From Gemmata massiliana (GTDB taxonomy: Bacteria; Planctomycetota; Planctomycetia; Gemmatales; Gemmataceae), in NCBI GenBank assembly GCA_000531095.1, contig HG799463.1, positions 1,108,543 through 1,172,542 on the forward strand: 64,000 nt of DNA, written 5' to 3'. A model generated the notes under the pieces. That model ran no database searches. It saw only the letters and a list, made by a program, of their open reading frames with translations, and had not been told where the DNA came from. The position numbers and the translations under genes are program-made. Shown in pieces: positions 28,844-37,687 of the stretch. How positions within the stretch are numbered: position 1 is the first letter of the stretch; each line of letters begins with the position of its first letter.

Positions 28844-29602
28844 TCAATACCCGTTCGCGAACACGCTCCGGCCGCCATCGACCGGGAGGGACGTCCCGGT
28901 CACGAAGTCGTTGTCGAGGAAGTGCAGTACGGCCTTTGCGATATGGGTCGGGCTGCCCTCGCGCTTCACGAGCGTGCCCGCGATCACTTCGTCGCGTTCG
29001 GCTGCGCCCACTTCGGGGGGCAGCATGACGGGGCCGGGGAGTACCGCATTAACGCGCACGTTCGGGTTGCGCGTGCCCAGTTCTACTGCGAACACGCGCG
29101 TGAGCCCCGGGATCGCGGCCTTACTGGGGAAGTACGCCGCGAAGTCCTTATACGGGCGCACGTCGGCCCAGTCGCCGACGTTCACGATGCACCCGCCCGT
29201 CGGTTGCGAAACCATCGCCAGCCCGACGTGCTGACACATCAGGAAGGTGCCGAGCAGGTTCGCGTCGAAGTGTTCGCGGACGTCCGCCGCGGTCACGTCT
29301 TCGAGAGTCTTGCGGTTCCAGATCGCGGCGCAATTTACCAGCGCATCAATGCGGCCGAACCGGTCGCGTGTTGTACTCACCAGGCGCTTCACAGCGGTTT
29401 CGTCAGCTAGGTCGGCTTGAACCAGGAGCGTCTCGATGCCGAATTGCGCTTCCAGTTTCGCGGCAGTTTCCTTCGCTTCGGTTTCGGACGTGCGGTAATG
29501 CACCGCAACGGCGAACCCGCGCTGGGCGAGCGCCTCCGCGACATACGACCCGACGCGCCGTTTGCCGCTCCCGGTAACAAGGGCGACCTTCTTCTCGCTC
29601 AC
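28844..29602 (-). CDS. Short-chain dehydrogenase/reductase
   Basis: About 252 residues. The GTG at 29602 has AAGGAG 5 bp upstream; another GTG two codons earlier overlaps the Shine-Dalgarno and is less likely. Rossmann fold with VALVTGSGKRRVG (TG..GxxR glycine motif, with Arg favouring NADPH), VNCAAIWN at about 88, and active site YFPSK (Tyr-x-x-x-Lys) at about 158. The C-terminus ends FVTGTSLPVDGGRSVF, standard for classical SDRs. The glycine motif with Arg resembles pteridine reductases, but no pterin synthesis gene is near. Starts 2 bp after the DUF1802 gene's stop, so the two are one transcript. Confidence 0.88.
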   Translation of the reverse strand: MSEKKVALVTGSGKRRVGSYVAEALAQRGFAVAVHYRTSETEAKETAAKLEAQFGIETLLVQADLADETAVKRLVSTTRDRFGRIDALVNCAAIWNRKTLEDVTAADVREHFDANLLGTFLMCQHVGLAMVSQPTGGCIVNVGDWADVRPYKDFAAYFPSKAAIPGLTRVFAVELGTRNPNVRVNAVLPGPVMLPPEVGAAERDEVIAGTLVKREGSPTHIAKAVLHFLDNDFVTGTSLPVDGGRSVFANGY

Positions 29603-29604
29603 GC

Positions 29605-30117
29605 TCACTCCTTCGCAACGGGCGCAGAGCCGGTGGTGTCGATTGGTGCGTCGAGGGTGACCCACGTCTTGCACCCGGCGAATTCCGGGCGCTCGGTCAC
29701 GACGTGTGCTTCGGGAAGCTGGAACACGCGGACGTTCAGCACGAACAGGCCCGGGGTGCGGTAGTGGAACCGCTGCTTCACCACGTCCGACGTCCACGCA
29801 TGTTGCGAATCCAGTGCCAGCGCGTCGTCGAGGTTCGTGAGGTGCGCGACGGATTCGACGCGCACGAAATGCGTGAAGCGAATCGTACCCATCGGGGACT
29901 TTGTTGCTTCCGCGTGTTCGAGTAGCGGCAGGAATTCTGGCTTGATGCCGGCTTTGTGTTCGTGGAAGTGCGTCGGGTACAGGAGGAACTCGCTGTGCTC
30001 GGGCCGGAACACGCCGCCCTCTTCCGCGATGCCACCCTTACGAAGAATAAGCGACTGGCGACCGGACGCGAGCGCCTCGCAGATCACGGCCCACTCTTTA
30101 AACGCAATCGACAGCAT
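29605..30117 (-). CDS. DUF1802 family protein
   Basis: A 170-residue protein, ATG at 30117 with GAGGAG 7 bp upstream. It starts AFKEWAVICEALASGRQSLI, RKGGIAEEGGVF, EHSEFLLYPTHFHE, a pattern of the DUF1802 family whose function is unknown. No signal or membrane segment. The reading frame upstream of this ATG belongs to gpsA in another frame and is not used. It precedes the SDR by 2 bp and lies 32 bp after gpsA on the same strand. Confidence 0.85.
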   Translation of the reverse strand: MLSIAFKEWAVICEALASGRQSLILRKGGIAEEGGVFRPEHSEFLLYPTHFHEHKAGIKPEFLPLLEHAEATKSPMGTIRFTHFVRVESVAHLTNLDDALALDSQHAWTSDVVKQRFHYRTPGLFVLNVRVFQLPEAHVVTERPEFAGCKTWVTLDAPIDTTGSAPVAKE

Positions 30118-30149
30118 CGTTCTTCTCCTCTTGTAGGCGCTATGAGTGG

Positions 30150-31148
30150 CTACACGCGCTCGTGTTTCGGGCTTCGGGTCATGAGATCCTGGACGGCCGC
30201 GAGCGGCGGTTTGCCGTTGTGCAGCACTTCGTAGACGCCCGTCATAATGGGAGCTTCGATTCCGCTCCGCGACGCGCGCTCGAACACGCTCTTGCTCGTG
30301 AGCACGCCCTCCGCGACTTGCGGACCCGCGAGGACGTCCGCGAGCGCTTCCCCCCGCCCGAGCCGATAGCCGACGCGCCGATTCCGCCCGTGCGGGCTGA
30401 AGCACGTCGTAATCAGGTCGCCGGTCCCGGCCAGACCGGTAAAGGTCGCCGGCTCCGCGCCGTGTGCGACGCCGAACCGCGTCATCTCGACCAGCCCGCG
30501 GGTGAGCAGCGCGGCCTTTGCGTTGTCGCCGAACCCCAAGCCGTCGCATATGCCGGCCGCGATCCCGATCACGTTCTTCAGTGCGCCGGCCAGTTCCACG
30601 CCCACCAAGTCGCCGTTCGTGTACACGCGGAACCGGTCCGTGACGAACCGGTGCTGCACCCACGACGCGAGGCCGCCGTCGCTCGCCGCGACCACGAGCG
30701 ACGTCGGCATTCCTCGCGCGACTTCCTCCGCGTGGCTCGGTCCGCTGAGTACCGCGATGTTTTCGGTCTTCAATGTTTCGCGAATGATTTCTGAAGGACG
30801 GCAGAAGGTTGCGATCTCCAGCCCTTTTGTCAGGCTTACGACAGGAGCATCGATTGTTCGGAAAGAAGCGAACGGAGCGAGTGTGCTGCGTAAGTAAGCA
30901 GTAGGAATTGCACTCACCCAGCAGTCGGACCCCGCAACTGCGTCGGCCGGATTGTCTGTGATCTGGAGCGAATCGGGCAGCTTTATTCCCGGAAGGAGCC
31001 GAGTATTTTCGCGCGCGGCGTTCAGTTGCGCCGCGTTTTCGGGATGCGCGCTCCACAACTTAACGGAGTGTTCCGGATTTTGTGCGAGCAGGGCCGCGAT
31101 CGCCGTGCCCCACCCACCGCTACCGAGCACCGCGAACTTGGTCGGCAT
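30150..31148 (-). CDS. gpsA: NAD(P)-dependent glycerol-3-phosphate dehydrogenase
   Basis: A 332-residue enzyme making glycerol 3-phosphate for phospholipids. Dinucleotide-binding motif FAVLGSGGWGTAIAALLA is at residues 5-22, followed by SLTKGLEI, LSGPSHAEEVARG, GALKNVIGIAAGICDG (catalytic Lys) and FTGLAGTGDLITTC, then GRNRRVGYRLG. Length and motif order are normal. The ATG at 31148 is preferred; one five codons upstream is also in frame. First gene of the run gpsA, DUF1802, SDR. Confidence 0.96.
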   Translation of the reverse strand: MPTKFAVLGSGGWGTAIAALLAQNPEHSVKLWSAHPENAAQLNAARENTRLLPGIKLPDSLQITDNPADAVAGSDCWVSAIPTAYLRSTLAPFASFRTIDAPVVSLTKGLEIATFCRPSEIIRETLKTENIAVLSGPSHAEEVARGMPTSLVVAASDGGLASWVQHRFVTDRFRVYTNGDLVGVELAGALKNVIGIAAGICDGLGFGDNAKAALLTRGLVEMTRFGVAHGAEPATFTGLAGTGDLITTCFSPHGRNRRVGYRLGRGEALADVLAGPQVAEGVLTSKSVFERASRSGIEAPIMTGVYEVLHNGKPPLAAVQDLMTRSPKHERV

Positions 31149-31376
31149 GGTACAAATTTCCACCTACGGAGATGGCGCCGGTTCGCGCCCTGGTACATCT
31201 TATCTAGTCGTGTGCTCGATCTGCCCCGGTTCCCGGCTCAGGTTGAAGTACGCCTTTTGACTAGCCGATTAACTGGTGTGAGTCGTTCTGGATCGCCGGA
31301 GCGGTGCGTGCGGGTTGGGGACTCGCGCGTGACCTCGGGGAACCGGTGCCTGAAAACTCTCGCCAAGGAGGATGAC

Positions 31377-31601
31377 ATGGCCACACGACTGAAACTCTAC
31401 ACTCCTGCGCCCGAAGAAACCGAACAGAGCACCGAACCGGACGTCCGCGTGCGCCTCGGGGACTTGCTCCCGCTCGTGGCGATGGCCCAGCGGATGAACT
31501 TCATCTGGTTGAAAGACTTCCTCGACGACGAAGTGGTCGTCAGCACCGATCTGTACGAAGTGATGCAGGCGTTCCGCAGCAGCCGCCCGACGTCTGCCTG
31601 A
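31377..31601 (+). CDS. Small conserved-looking planctomycete protein
   Basis: A 74-residue acidic protein, start ATG with AAGGAGG 7 bp upstream. Residues 22-70 (VRVRLGDLLPLVAMAQRMNF, WLKDFLDDEVVVSTDLYEV) form a compact helical unit; the N-terminus is Glu/Thr-rich. No known domain. The strong Shine-Dalgarno, own leader and a strong terminator directly downstream argue that it is a real, independently expressed gene. A longer in-frame start upstream lies over the gpsA leader and lacks a Shine-Dalgarno. Confidence 0.7.
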   Translation: MATRLKLYTPAPEETEQSTEPDVRVRLGDLLPLVAMAQRMNFIWLKDFLDDEVVVSTDLYEVMQAFRSSRPTSA

Positions 31602-31629
31602 TTTTGTCAGTTAGATACGTTCATTGAAC

Positions 31630-31676
31630 CGCCCGGCGCACCGACTCTTCCGAGTTGCCGCGCCGGGCGATTCGTT
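31630..31676 (+). terminator. Rho-independent terminator of the small gene
   Basis: A perfect 10-bp stem (CGCCCGGCGC at 31630-31639 with GCGCCGGGCG at 31660-31669), a 20-nt loop, then ATTCGTTTTG. Confidence 0.75.
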
Positions 31677-31800
31677 TTGATAGCGAAATTGAATCGCTAA
31701 CTTGGAATTGCCCGAGCTTTGATCCGTATCGTCGCGTCATTGCGTTTCCCGTTGCTCACCGACGGCCAATCACCTCATCTACCAGCGGTGTGCAGTTCCA

Positions 31801-32547
31801 CTAAACCTGGAGGCGCGAAAACGCCCGCGCGCCGAGCGCGAGGAACACCCCGGCGAGGACCGCCAGGACCGCGAAGTCGGTCCCGAGCCCGAAGTGCGAC
31901 TGGTCGATGAACGCGCCGCGCAGCCCGTCCACGCCATACGAGAGCGGGTCCAGGCGCGTGGCCACGGTGAGGGCCGCCGGTAGGTTCGACAGCGGGTACA
32001 GGGCGCCCGAGAGGAAGAAGATTGGCATCACCAGGAAGTTCATGACCAACTGGAACCCCTGCATGTCCTTCAGCGTCGCCCCGATGATGGTGCCCAGCGC
32101 GGCGAACACGATCGCGATCAGCGCCATGAACCCGGCGCCCAGGAGCACCCCGGTCGCGTCGTGGGGGCGGAACCCGGCGATCAGGCACACCGTCAGCACG
32201 AGCGTGCCCTGGGCCAGCGCCGTCGTCGCGCCGCCGAGCGTGCGCCCCACCATGATCTGGATGCGCGGCACCGGGGCGACGAGCGTCTCCTTGAGGAACC
32301 CGAACTGCCGGTCCCACAGCAGGCCCGCGCCCGAGAAGATCGAGGAGAACAGGATCGTCATCCCGACCACGCCCGGCGCGACGAACTGGAGGTAGTTGCC
32401 CTGGCCGGCCCGCTCGAAGACCGGCCCCAGGCCGAACCCGAGCACCAGCAGGTACATCAGCGGCTGGCCGAGCGACGCGAGCACCTGCGCCCGCGAGCGC
32501 AGGTACCGCTTGATCTCCCGCAGCCACAGCGCGTATACCACCGCCAT
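31801..32547 (-). CDS. ABC-2 type transporter permease (DrrB-like)
   Basis: A 248-residue permease with six membrane helices. Begins VVYALWLREIKRYLRSRAQV, typical of the elbow helix of ABC-2 exporters. The ABC-2 signature region is GFRPHDATGVLLGAG..., then FFLSGALYPLSNLPAAL and RLDPLSYGVDGLRGAF. It pairs with the ATPase directly upstream (TGA and ATG adjacent, AAGTGAATG) and together should export a drug, lipid or polysaccharide. Substrate not predictable. Confidence 0.93.
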   Translation of the reverse strand: MAVVYALWLREIKRYLRSRAQVLASLGQPLMYLLVLGFGLGPVFERAGQGNYLQFVAPGVVGMTILFSSIFSGAGLLWDRQFGFLKETLVAPVPRIQIMVGRTLGGATTALAQGTLVLTVCLIAGFRPHDATGVLLGAGFMALIAIVFAALGTIIGATLKDMQGFQLVMNFLVMPIFFLSGALYPLSNLPAALTVATRLDPLSYGVDGLRGAFIDQSHFGLGTDFAVLAVLAGVFLALGARAFSRLQV

Positions 32548-33333
32548 TCACTTCCTCCACATCCGCGCCATCTGGCGCATCTGGTCCGCGGAGCCGGCGG
32601 ACTCGTCGCGGATCGACGTGCCGGTCAGCGCGAGGAACGCCTGCTCGAGCGACTCGGTCCCGGTCTGCTGCTTCAGCTCCTGCGGGGAGCCCTGGGCTAC
32701 GACGCGCCCGTGGTCCATGACCGCGATCCGGCGCGCGACGCGCTCGGCCTCGTCCATGTAGTGCGTCGTCAGGAACACCGTGACGCCCTCGGTGCCGTTG
32801 AGGTGCTTCACGTGGGTCCAGAGCTGGTTGCGGCTCTGCGGGTCGAGCCCCAGGGTCGGCTCGTCGAGGAAGAGGATCTTCGGCGTGTGCAGCAGCCCGC
32901 GCGCGATTTCCAGCCGGCGCTTCATCCCGCCGGAGAACGTCTTGACGCGGTCGTTGCGCCGGTCCCAGAGTTCAAACAGTGTGAGCAGCGTCTGGGTGCG
33001 CTCGGCGCGGACCTTCCGGGGGACGTGGTAGAGGACGCCGTGCAGGTCCATGTTCTCGCGCGCGGTCAGCTCGTGGTCGAGGCTCGGATCCTGGAACACG
33101 ATCCCGAACCGGCGCCGGACCTCCAGCGGGTGGGTCGCGGGGTCGAGGCCGTCGATGGCAATCGTGCCGCTCGTGGGGCGCAGGAGCGTCGTGAGCATCT
33201 GAATGGTGGTCGTCTTGCCCGCCCCGTTGGGTCCGAGGAACGCGAAGATCTCGCCCGGCTCAACGGCGAACGTGATCCCGGCGACGGCGGTGACCTCGCC
33301 GAAGGTCTTGGTCAGTTCATGCACGCGGATCAT
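32548..33333 (-). CDS. ABC transporter ATP-binding protein (DrrA-like)
   Basis: A 261-residue ATPase, ATG at 33333 with GGAGGTG upstream. Walker A GPNGAGKTT, Q-loop FQDPSLD, signature SGGMKRRLEIARG, Walker B ILFLDEPTLGLD and switch H in FLTTHYMDEAE are all present. The C-terminus has a DUF4162-like tail. Partner of the following permease. An in-frame extension upstream to 33501 is rejected for lack of Shine-Dalgarno and family homology. Confidence 0.95.
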   Translation of the reverse strand: MIRVHELTKTFGEVTAVAGITFAVEPGEIFAFLGPNGAGKTTTIQMLTTLLRPTSGTIAIDGLDPATHPLEVRRRFGIVFQDPSLDHELTARENMDLHGVLYHVPRKVRAERTQTLLTLFELWDRRNDRVKTFSGGMKRRLEIARGLLHTPKILFLDEPTLGLDPQSRNQLWTHVKHLNGTEGVTVFLTTHYMDEAERVARRIAVMDHGRVVAQGSPQELKQQTGTESLEQAFLALTGTSIRDESAGSADQMRQMARMWRK

Positions 33334-33632
33334 CGGCACCTCCCGAGTGTGAATCCTAGGCGGCCCCGGGCCGCGCGTCCGCGCGACGATCGGGCGCTTA
33401 TTGGCGCAATCCGATTCGCTCCGCAACCGGGGCGATCCGCCGAGCGGCGCGTGAGTGCGTGGCGGCCGACGCGCAACAAACCTGCCGCCCGATGAATCCA
33501 AAAAGGCGCCGGGCTATTTGCGCCGCCCTGGGCCGCGGCCCGGCGCAGAATCGGCACTTGAAACGGCCTGGATGCGTCGCGACAATATCGCTCTATAAAC
33601 TGAGATGATGTATTGTCTTTGGCTCGAAGCGA

Positions 33633-34274
33633 ATGGCAAAGAAGGTCGAACTCGAGCACGTGTACAACCAATATCGGCGCTCGTGCGCGATTGCGATCGG
33701 GGCCGTTTCAGCGGGAGACTTCCAAACCGGGATTCGCGAGGCAGAGTCCAGTCTCCCGCACGTGTACCCGACGATTACCTACCAGAAGCGGTTCCTCAAG
33801 ACCGAGCCCGACGCTCCCACTCTCGATGTGCTCCTGCGTTACGCCCCTCCACTGTTCTTGGGGCCGGCAATCGACGCCGTCGAGCGCTGGTACCTGTCGG
33901 GCACGCGGACCGAGCGCGGGAACCTGCCCGACGTCTCCGAGCGCATCGCGAGTGCCCGTTCGCGTGCGACCCTTGCCCGTGAGCTGTGGTCGGTCCTGGA
34001 CGCCGCCCCCGACGCGCATCTCGCTGTTTCCAACCGCAACCCTGCCGAACTTGAGATCGTGCGCACGTGGCTCCGCCTCGGTGCGGTGGCACCAAGCACA
34101 CGGTACGGCCCGCAGCAGTATGAGCGCGTGAGCGATCCGCGGCGCCTCGCGTGCGGCCGGTGTTCCGGTTGCGGCTACACGATCACCGCGACTCTGTCCC
34201 GCCTACTCGACCCGTTCCCGTGCCCGGGGTGCCGGCGCGAGCACCCGTTCGTGCTCCTGCGCTACACCGCTTGA
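33633..34274 (+). CDS. Hypothetical protein with C-terminal zinc ribbon
   Basis: A 213-residue protein. The N-terminal 165 residues are helical (VELEHVYNQYRRSCAIAIGA, LPDVSERIASARSRATLAREL) with no known domain. The end carries a four-cysteine element, CGRCSGCGYTI and CPGCRREHPF (about residues 172-205), fitting a zinc ribbon. It lies 10 bp upstream of the DUF4041/GIY-YIG gene on the same strand with its own Shine-Dalgarno for the second gene (GAAGGGGAG). It may bind nucleic acid and act with the nuclease-like partner; that is inferred. Confidence 0.65.
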   Translation: MAKKVELEHVYNQYRRSCAIAIGAVSAGDFQTGIREAESSLPHVYPTITYQKRFLKTEPDAPTLDVLLRYAPPLFLGPAIDAVERWYLSGTRTERGNLPDVSERIASARSRATLARELWSVLDAAPDAHLAVSNRNPAELEIVRTWLRLGAVAPSTRYGPQQYERVSDPRRLACGRCSGCGYTITATLSRLLDPFPCPGCRREHPFVLLRYTA

Positions 34275-34284
34275 AGGGGAGTTC

Positions 34285-35568
34285 ATGTTCGCCGTCGCCC
34301 TGATCCTCTTAGCCCTCGCGGGCGGGAGTACCGTCACCTATTTCCTCATGGACGCCCCGCGGCGCCGGGCCGAACGGCGGTTGCGGGATCTGCGGCGGGA
34401 TGAAATCGACCTGGATTTGGAGCGCGAGGAATTGGACGAACGCGGGCGCCGGCTCGACGAGCGCGCCCGGCAGTTGGCCGCCACGATCGCAGCGACGGAC
34501 CGGCGGAACGCGGAATTGACGCAGCGCGAGGGCGAATTCGGGCGCCGGGTAATCAGTTACGACGAACTCGTAACCCAGAACCAGTTCCTCACGTCCGAAC
34601 TCCGGAACGCCTTGCTCCACACATCATTCCTGGAGCAACAGCAGCACGCGAACCGGTCGGGAGCATCGGCGGTCACAGAGCAGCGTGATCGACTCGGCCG
34701 GGCGTACTTCGACGAAGTGCTCTCCACCGCGAGCCGGCAGATCATACCAACAAACTTCACGACCATGACCCGGCGAATCGAGGACGCCGCCGCGATCGTC
34801 CGCGCAGCCGGTTACGATCTGTCTCGATCAGACGAAAATACGGCTCGCGCCCGGTTGCTGGAACTATACACTCAGGCGGTCCGCGCACAGGCGCTGCGAG
34901 AAGAACAGTCGCGCGTCCGCGAACAGATGCGAGAGGATGAGGCTCAACGGCGCCTAGTCGAGGCTCAAACTCGCGAAGCAGAGGACGCCGAACGCGCGCG
35001 TTTAGCGGCTCAAGAGGCTCTGAATCGTGCCGTCGAGGACGCGGCCGGACGGCACGAAGCCGAGTTGCAGACTCTTCGAGATCAATTGGCCGTAGCCGAA
35101 GAACGATTGAGGCGAGCAACTCCACTGGCTCAACTAACTCGGGTCGGGCACGTGTACGTGATCTCGAACATCGGATCGTTCGGTCACGGTGTGTTCAAGA
35201 TCGGGATGAGCCGCCGCAAAGACCCACAAGAACGGGTTGATGAGTTGGGCGATGCCTCGGTTCCGTTTCCGTTCGATGTTCACATGATGATTAGGTGCGA
35301 CGACGCCCCGGCCCTCGAAGCAGCGCTGCACCATACGTTCCGGTCTCGGCGCGTGAACCGGGTAAACCTTCGCAAGGAATTCTTCCAAGTCACAGTTGAG
35401 GAGATCGTGGCCGCGGTTCAAGAGCACCACGGCGAAGTCAAGTACGTCGCCGAGCCGGAGGCGCTCCAGTATCGGGAGAGCCAACGGACCACAGACGCTC
35501 AACTCCAGGTAATGGAGCATGTCCACGACGCGATTGCCGCAGAGCGCCCGAACGCGACCGACGAGTGA
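34285..35568 (+). CDS. Membrane-anchored DUF4041 / T5orf172 (GIY-YIG-like) protein
   Basis: A 427-residue protein. Residues 1-22 are a membrane anchor (FAVALILLALAGGSTVTYFL). Residues 25-290 are a charged coiled coil (LDLEREELDERGRRLDERAR, QSRVREQMREDEAQ). This part includes a DUF4041-like segment (QIIPTNFTTMTRRIEDAA). Residues 290-390 form the T5orf172 GIY-YIG-like domain: VGHVYVISNIGSFGHGVFK, GMSRRKDPQERVDELGDASV and VNLRKEFF. These domains occur in phage and defence-related genes. The nuclease activity is predicted, not shown. Gene pair with the zinc-ribbon protein. Confidence 0.8.
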   Translation: MFAVALILLALAGGSTVTYFLMDAPRRRAERRLRDLRRDEIDLDLEREELDERGRRLDERARQLAATIAATDRRNAELTQREGEFGRRVISYDELVTQNQFLTSELRNALLHTSFLEQQQHANRSGASAVTEQRDRLGRAYFDEVLSTASRQIIPTNFTTMTRRIEDAAAIVRAAGYDLSRSDENTARARLLELYTQAVRAQALREEQSRVREQMREDEAQRRLVEAQTREAEDAERARLAAQEALNRAVEDAAGRHEAELQTLRDQLAVAEERLRRATPLAQLTRVGHVYVISNIGSFGHGVFKIGMSRRKDPQERVDELGDASVPFPFDVHMMIRCDDAPALEAALHHTFRSRRVNRVNLRKEFFQVTVEEIVAAVQEHHGEVKYVAEPEALQYRESQRTTDAQLQVMEHVHDAIAAERPNATDE

Positions 35569-35843
35569 ACTCAAGAGGTGTCACGTTCCAATCACTACCG
35601 CGCCCCTACCGCAGCCCCTTCCGCCTCACGAGCTCGCGCGTTCTTACCCCCGGCACCGTCGGTCCGATCCATTCGGATCGCCCGGACCCCGCCTCGTTGC
35701 TAAAAGCCGGCCGGACCGGAAACTCGCCGCTCCGCACACGCGGTTCAAAGGTTACGCGCCGTGACCGGCGGTTGTGTCACCGGTGCCGGCAGCGCACAAT
35801 GAGAGAGAGGGCGTCGCTCCCCTTGCTGCCACACGGATGAGCC

Positions 35844-37097
35844 ATGCGCTGCTTCAGCCTCGCGTTCGCGTGCGCGTTTCTTGCTACCGAGTTCGCGGAG
35901 GCGACCTCGCCTAACCCAGCGGACCTCGCCGTTGTGCCCGAGATCCAGGTAAAGGCCCGGGCACTCGTGCGCCAGTTGGGAAGTGAAGACTTTGACGAGC
36001 GCGAGGGCGCCGAACAGCAACTCGAAGACCTCGGCCGGCTCGCGCGGGCGGCACTCACCGCGGGCGCGACCACCAATCCAGACCCGGAAATCCGGTCCCG
36101 GTGCCAGCGGCTCCTGCCCCACGCGATCGCGCTCGACACCAAAGCGCGTCTCGACACGTTCCTGGCCGACACCAAAGGTGAGTACGAGCACGATCTCCCC
36201 GCGTGGAAAACGTTTCGCTCGGTCGTCGGGAGCGAATGGGCCTTCTTCGGGCTCAGCGTGTGGTCGGACCGGGAACTCGACGCGGCCGCGCGCCGCGTGT
36301 TCACCGAACTCGTCTCCACCTCAGCCAACCGGCGCCTGCTACTCGCTGTGGACGGCCCGCGCACCGCACTCGCCGACCTCGTTGTGTGGCGCCGACTGGA
36401 TCTGTACAACCTGCGATCCGTGCGGACCGACGGGGAACCCCGCGAACCGACGCTCGAAGACGTCACCGCGTTGCTGTTTGCTGAAAGCGGTGTGGGGTCG
36501 CAGTACATGCTGCAGCGCCGAGGGTCCACCAGCTCGCTGATGTCTGAATCCGGGTTCACCCGCGCGGTTCGCGGGAAAGACGAAAAGAGCCTGGTGTACC
36601 GGGCGGTCCTGATCGCGTGGCTCGATTCGCGGGACGAGTCGCGCGAGATGTCTCAGGCTCTGAACATCGCCCAGAACCTCGACCTCACCGACCAAGCGTG
36701 CGGACTCGCGGCCCGACTGCTCACCACATCCGCCATTAACCCCAGTTCGCGCGGGCGCGGCGCAACCAGTTTGGCCGCCATTGGGAGCAGGAAACACCTT
36801 CCACTATTGAACAAAGCCCTGACCGACACACTAACCGTGTACACCGTTCGCCCCGTCACGTCGACCGGCGAGGCCGAAGCCGCGACCTACGATGTTCAGG
36901 TCCGCGATCTCGCGCTGGCCGTCTCGATCCTCCTCACCGAACAGAAGCTCAGCGACTATGGCTTCGCTGACCGTTTCGGCACCTCTTCGTCGACCGACAA
37001 GTTCTCGTTCTCGTACACGCGGCATTACTTCCCGGACGACGCGGCCCGAAAAGCCGCGTTCGCGAAGTGGGAAAAGTGGCACAAAGCGAACGAGTGA
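35844..37097 (+). CDS. Secreted hypothetical protein with HEAT-like N-terminal repeat
   Basis: A 417-residue protein with a short signal peptide (MRCFSLAFACAFLATEFAEA). The mature N-terminus reads VRQLGSEDFDEREGAEQQLE then LGRLARAAL, a helical unit common at the start of planctomycete secreted proteins and similar to HEAT/PBS repeats. The remainder has several helical stretches and no catalytic motif. A terminator follows at 37276. The neighbouring genes are in other directions or far away, so it appears monocistronic. Confidence 0.7.
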   Translation: MRCFSLAFACAFLATEFAEATSPNPADLAVVPEIQVKARALVRQLGSEDFDEREGAEQQLEDLGRLARAALTAGATTNPDPEIRSRCQRLLPHAIALDTKARLDTFLADTKGEYEHDLPAWKTFRSVVGSEWAFFGLSVWSDRELDAAARRVFTELVSTSANRRLLLAVDGPRTALADLVVWRRLDLYNLRSVRTDGEPREPTLEDVTALLFAESGVGSQYMLQRRGSTSSLMSESGFTRAVRGKDEKSLVYRAVLIAWLDSRDESREMSQALNIAQNLDLTDQACGLAARLLTTSAINPSSRGRGATSLAAIGSRKHLPLLNKALTDTLTVYTVRPVTSTGEAEAATYDVQVRDLALAVSILLTEQKLSDYGFADRFGTSSSTDKFSFSYTRHYFPDDAARKAAFAKWEKWHKANE

Positions 37098-37275
37098 CCG
37101 GAAGCAGATAGCAAATTTTCCGGCGGAAAGCGCCCTCGCGTGTACCGAAGTGTAAGCAACCGCTGACATGTCTGCAAAATTGTCGCAAATTAGTCACAAA
37201 AACGCACAGCAATCATTGCAATAATTCTCGGTGGGAGATAATTTTGATCTGACGCGCGTAAAGGGGACGTGCGAC

Positions 37276-37317
37276 ACAGCGCCGGTGCGTGGACCCCACC
37301 GGCGCTGTTACTTTTTC
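37276..37317 (+). terminator. Rho-independent terminator
   Basis: Perfect 12-bp stem (ACAGCGCCGGTG at 37276-37287 with CACCGGCGCTGT at 37297-37308), 9-nt loop, followed by TACTTTTTCTC. It ends the transcript of the secreted protein gene, 180 bp past its stop. Confidence 0.85.
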
Positions 37318-37362
37318 TCTCACTTTGCAGCTCCTTCCCCAACACCCGATCAAAAACTCAGC

Positions 37363-37492
37363 GTTGCTGTTTGTAAGAGGATTTCACCGCAGAGAGCACG
37401 AGAGGGCGCGGAGCCGGCCCAATCACGGCCACGCGGCATCTTCTCTGCGCTCTCCGCGCCCTCTGCGGTGAAATCCTCTTACAAACAGCAAC
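37363..37492. repeat. Long inverted repeat with perfect 32-bp arms
   Basis: Arms at 37363-37394 and 37461-37492 are exact reverse complements (starting GTTGCTGTTTGTAAGAGG). The 66-nt spacer contains a further, imperfect match (GGGCGCGGAG / CTCCGCGCCC), so the unit is a near-complete palindrome of 130 bp. It resembles the CCGCAGAG-type dispersed repeats seen in several bacterial genomes, or a small non-autonomous mobile element. Confidence 0.9.
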
Positions 37493-37687
37493 TCTCGCAC
37501 CGTCCGATGTTCAATTCGGCACATCGGAGCGATACAAAATCGTCCGCTTTTTAAGGAATTTTGTAACGGCTCCCAAAGCACCATGTTTCAGTTTTGTGGC
37601 GTGAGTAGAATCCAGGGCGGTTCGCCCACCGAATGGACTTGCGCCGGGCCGGGTGCCCGGCACTTTCTACTACAGGAACGTACTTCG

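Larger units (their letters stand above)
37098..37687. other. Intergenic region, 590 bp, with a terminator and a large inverted repeat
   Basis: Apart from the terminator and the inverted repeat listed separately, no gene was recognised. The DNA is relatively AT-rich between 37140 and 37260. The leader of the methyltransferase gene occupies the last part. Confidence 0.5.

Noticed and set aside
29605-30117. 6-pyruvoyl-tetrahydropterin synthase (considered because of the neighbouring SDR)
   Set aside because: It lacks the zinc-binding histidines of that family and matches the DUF1802 pattern (AFKEWAVICEAL, RKGGI).
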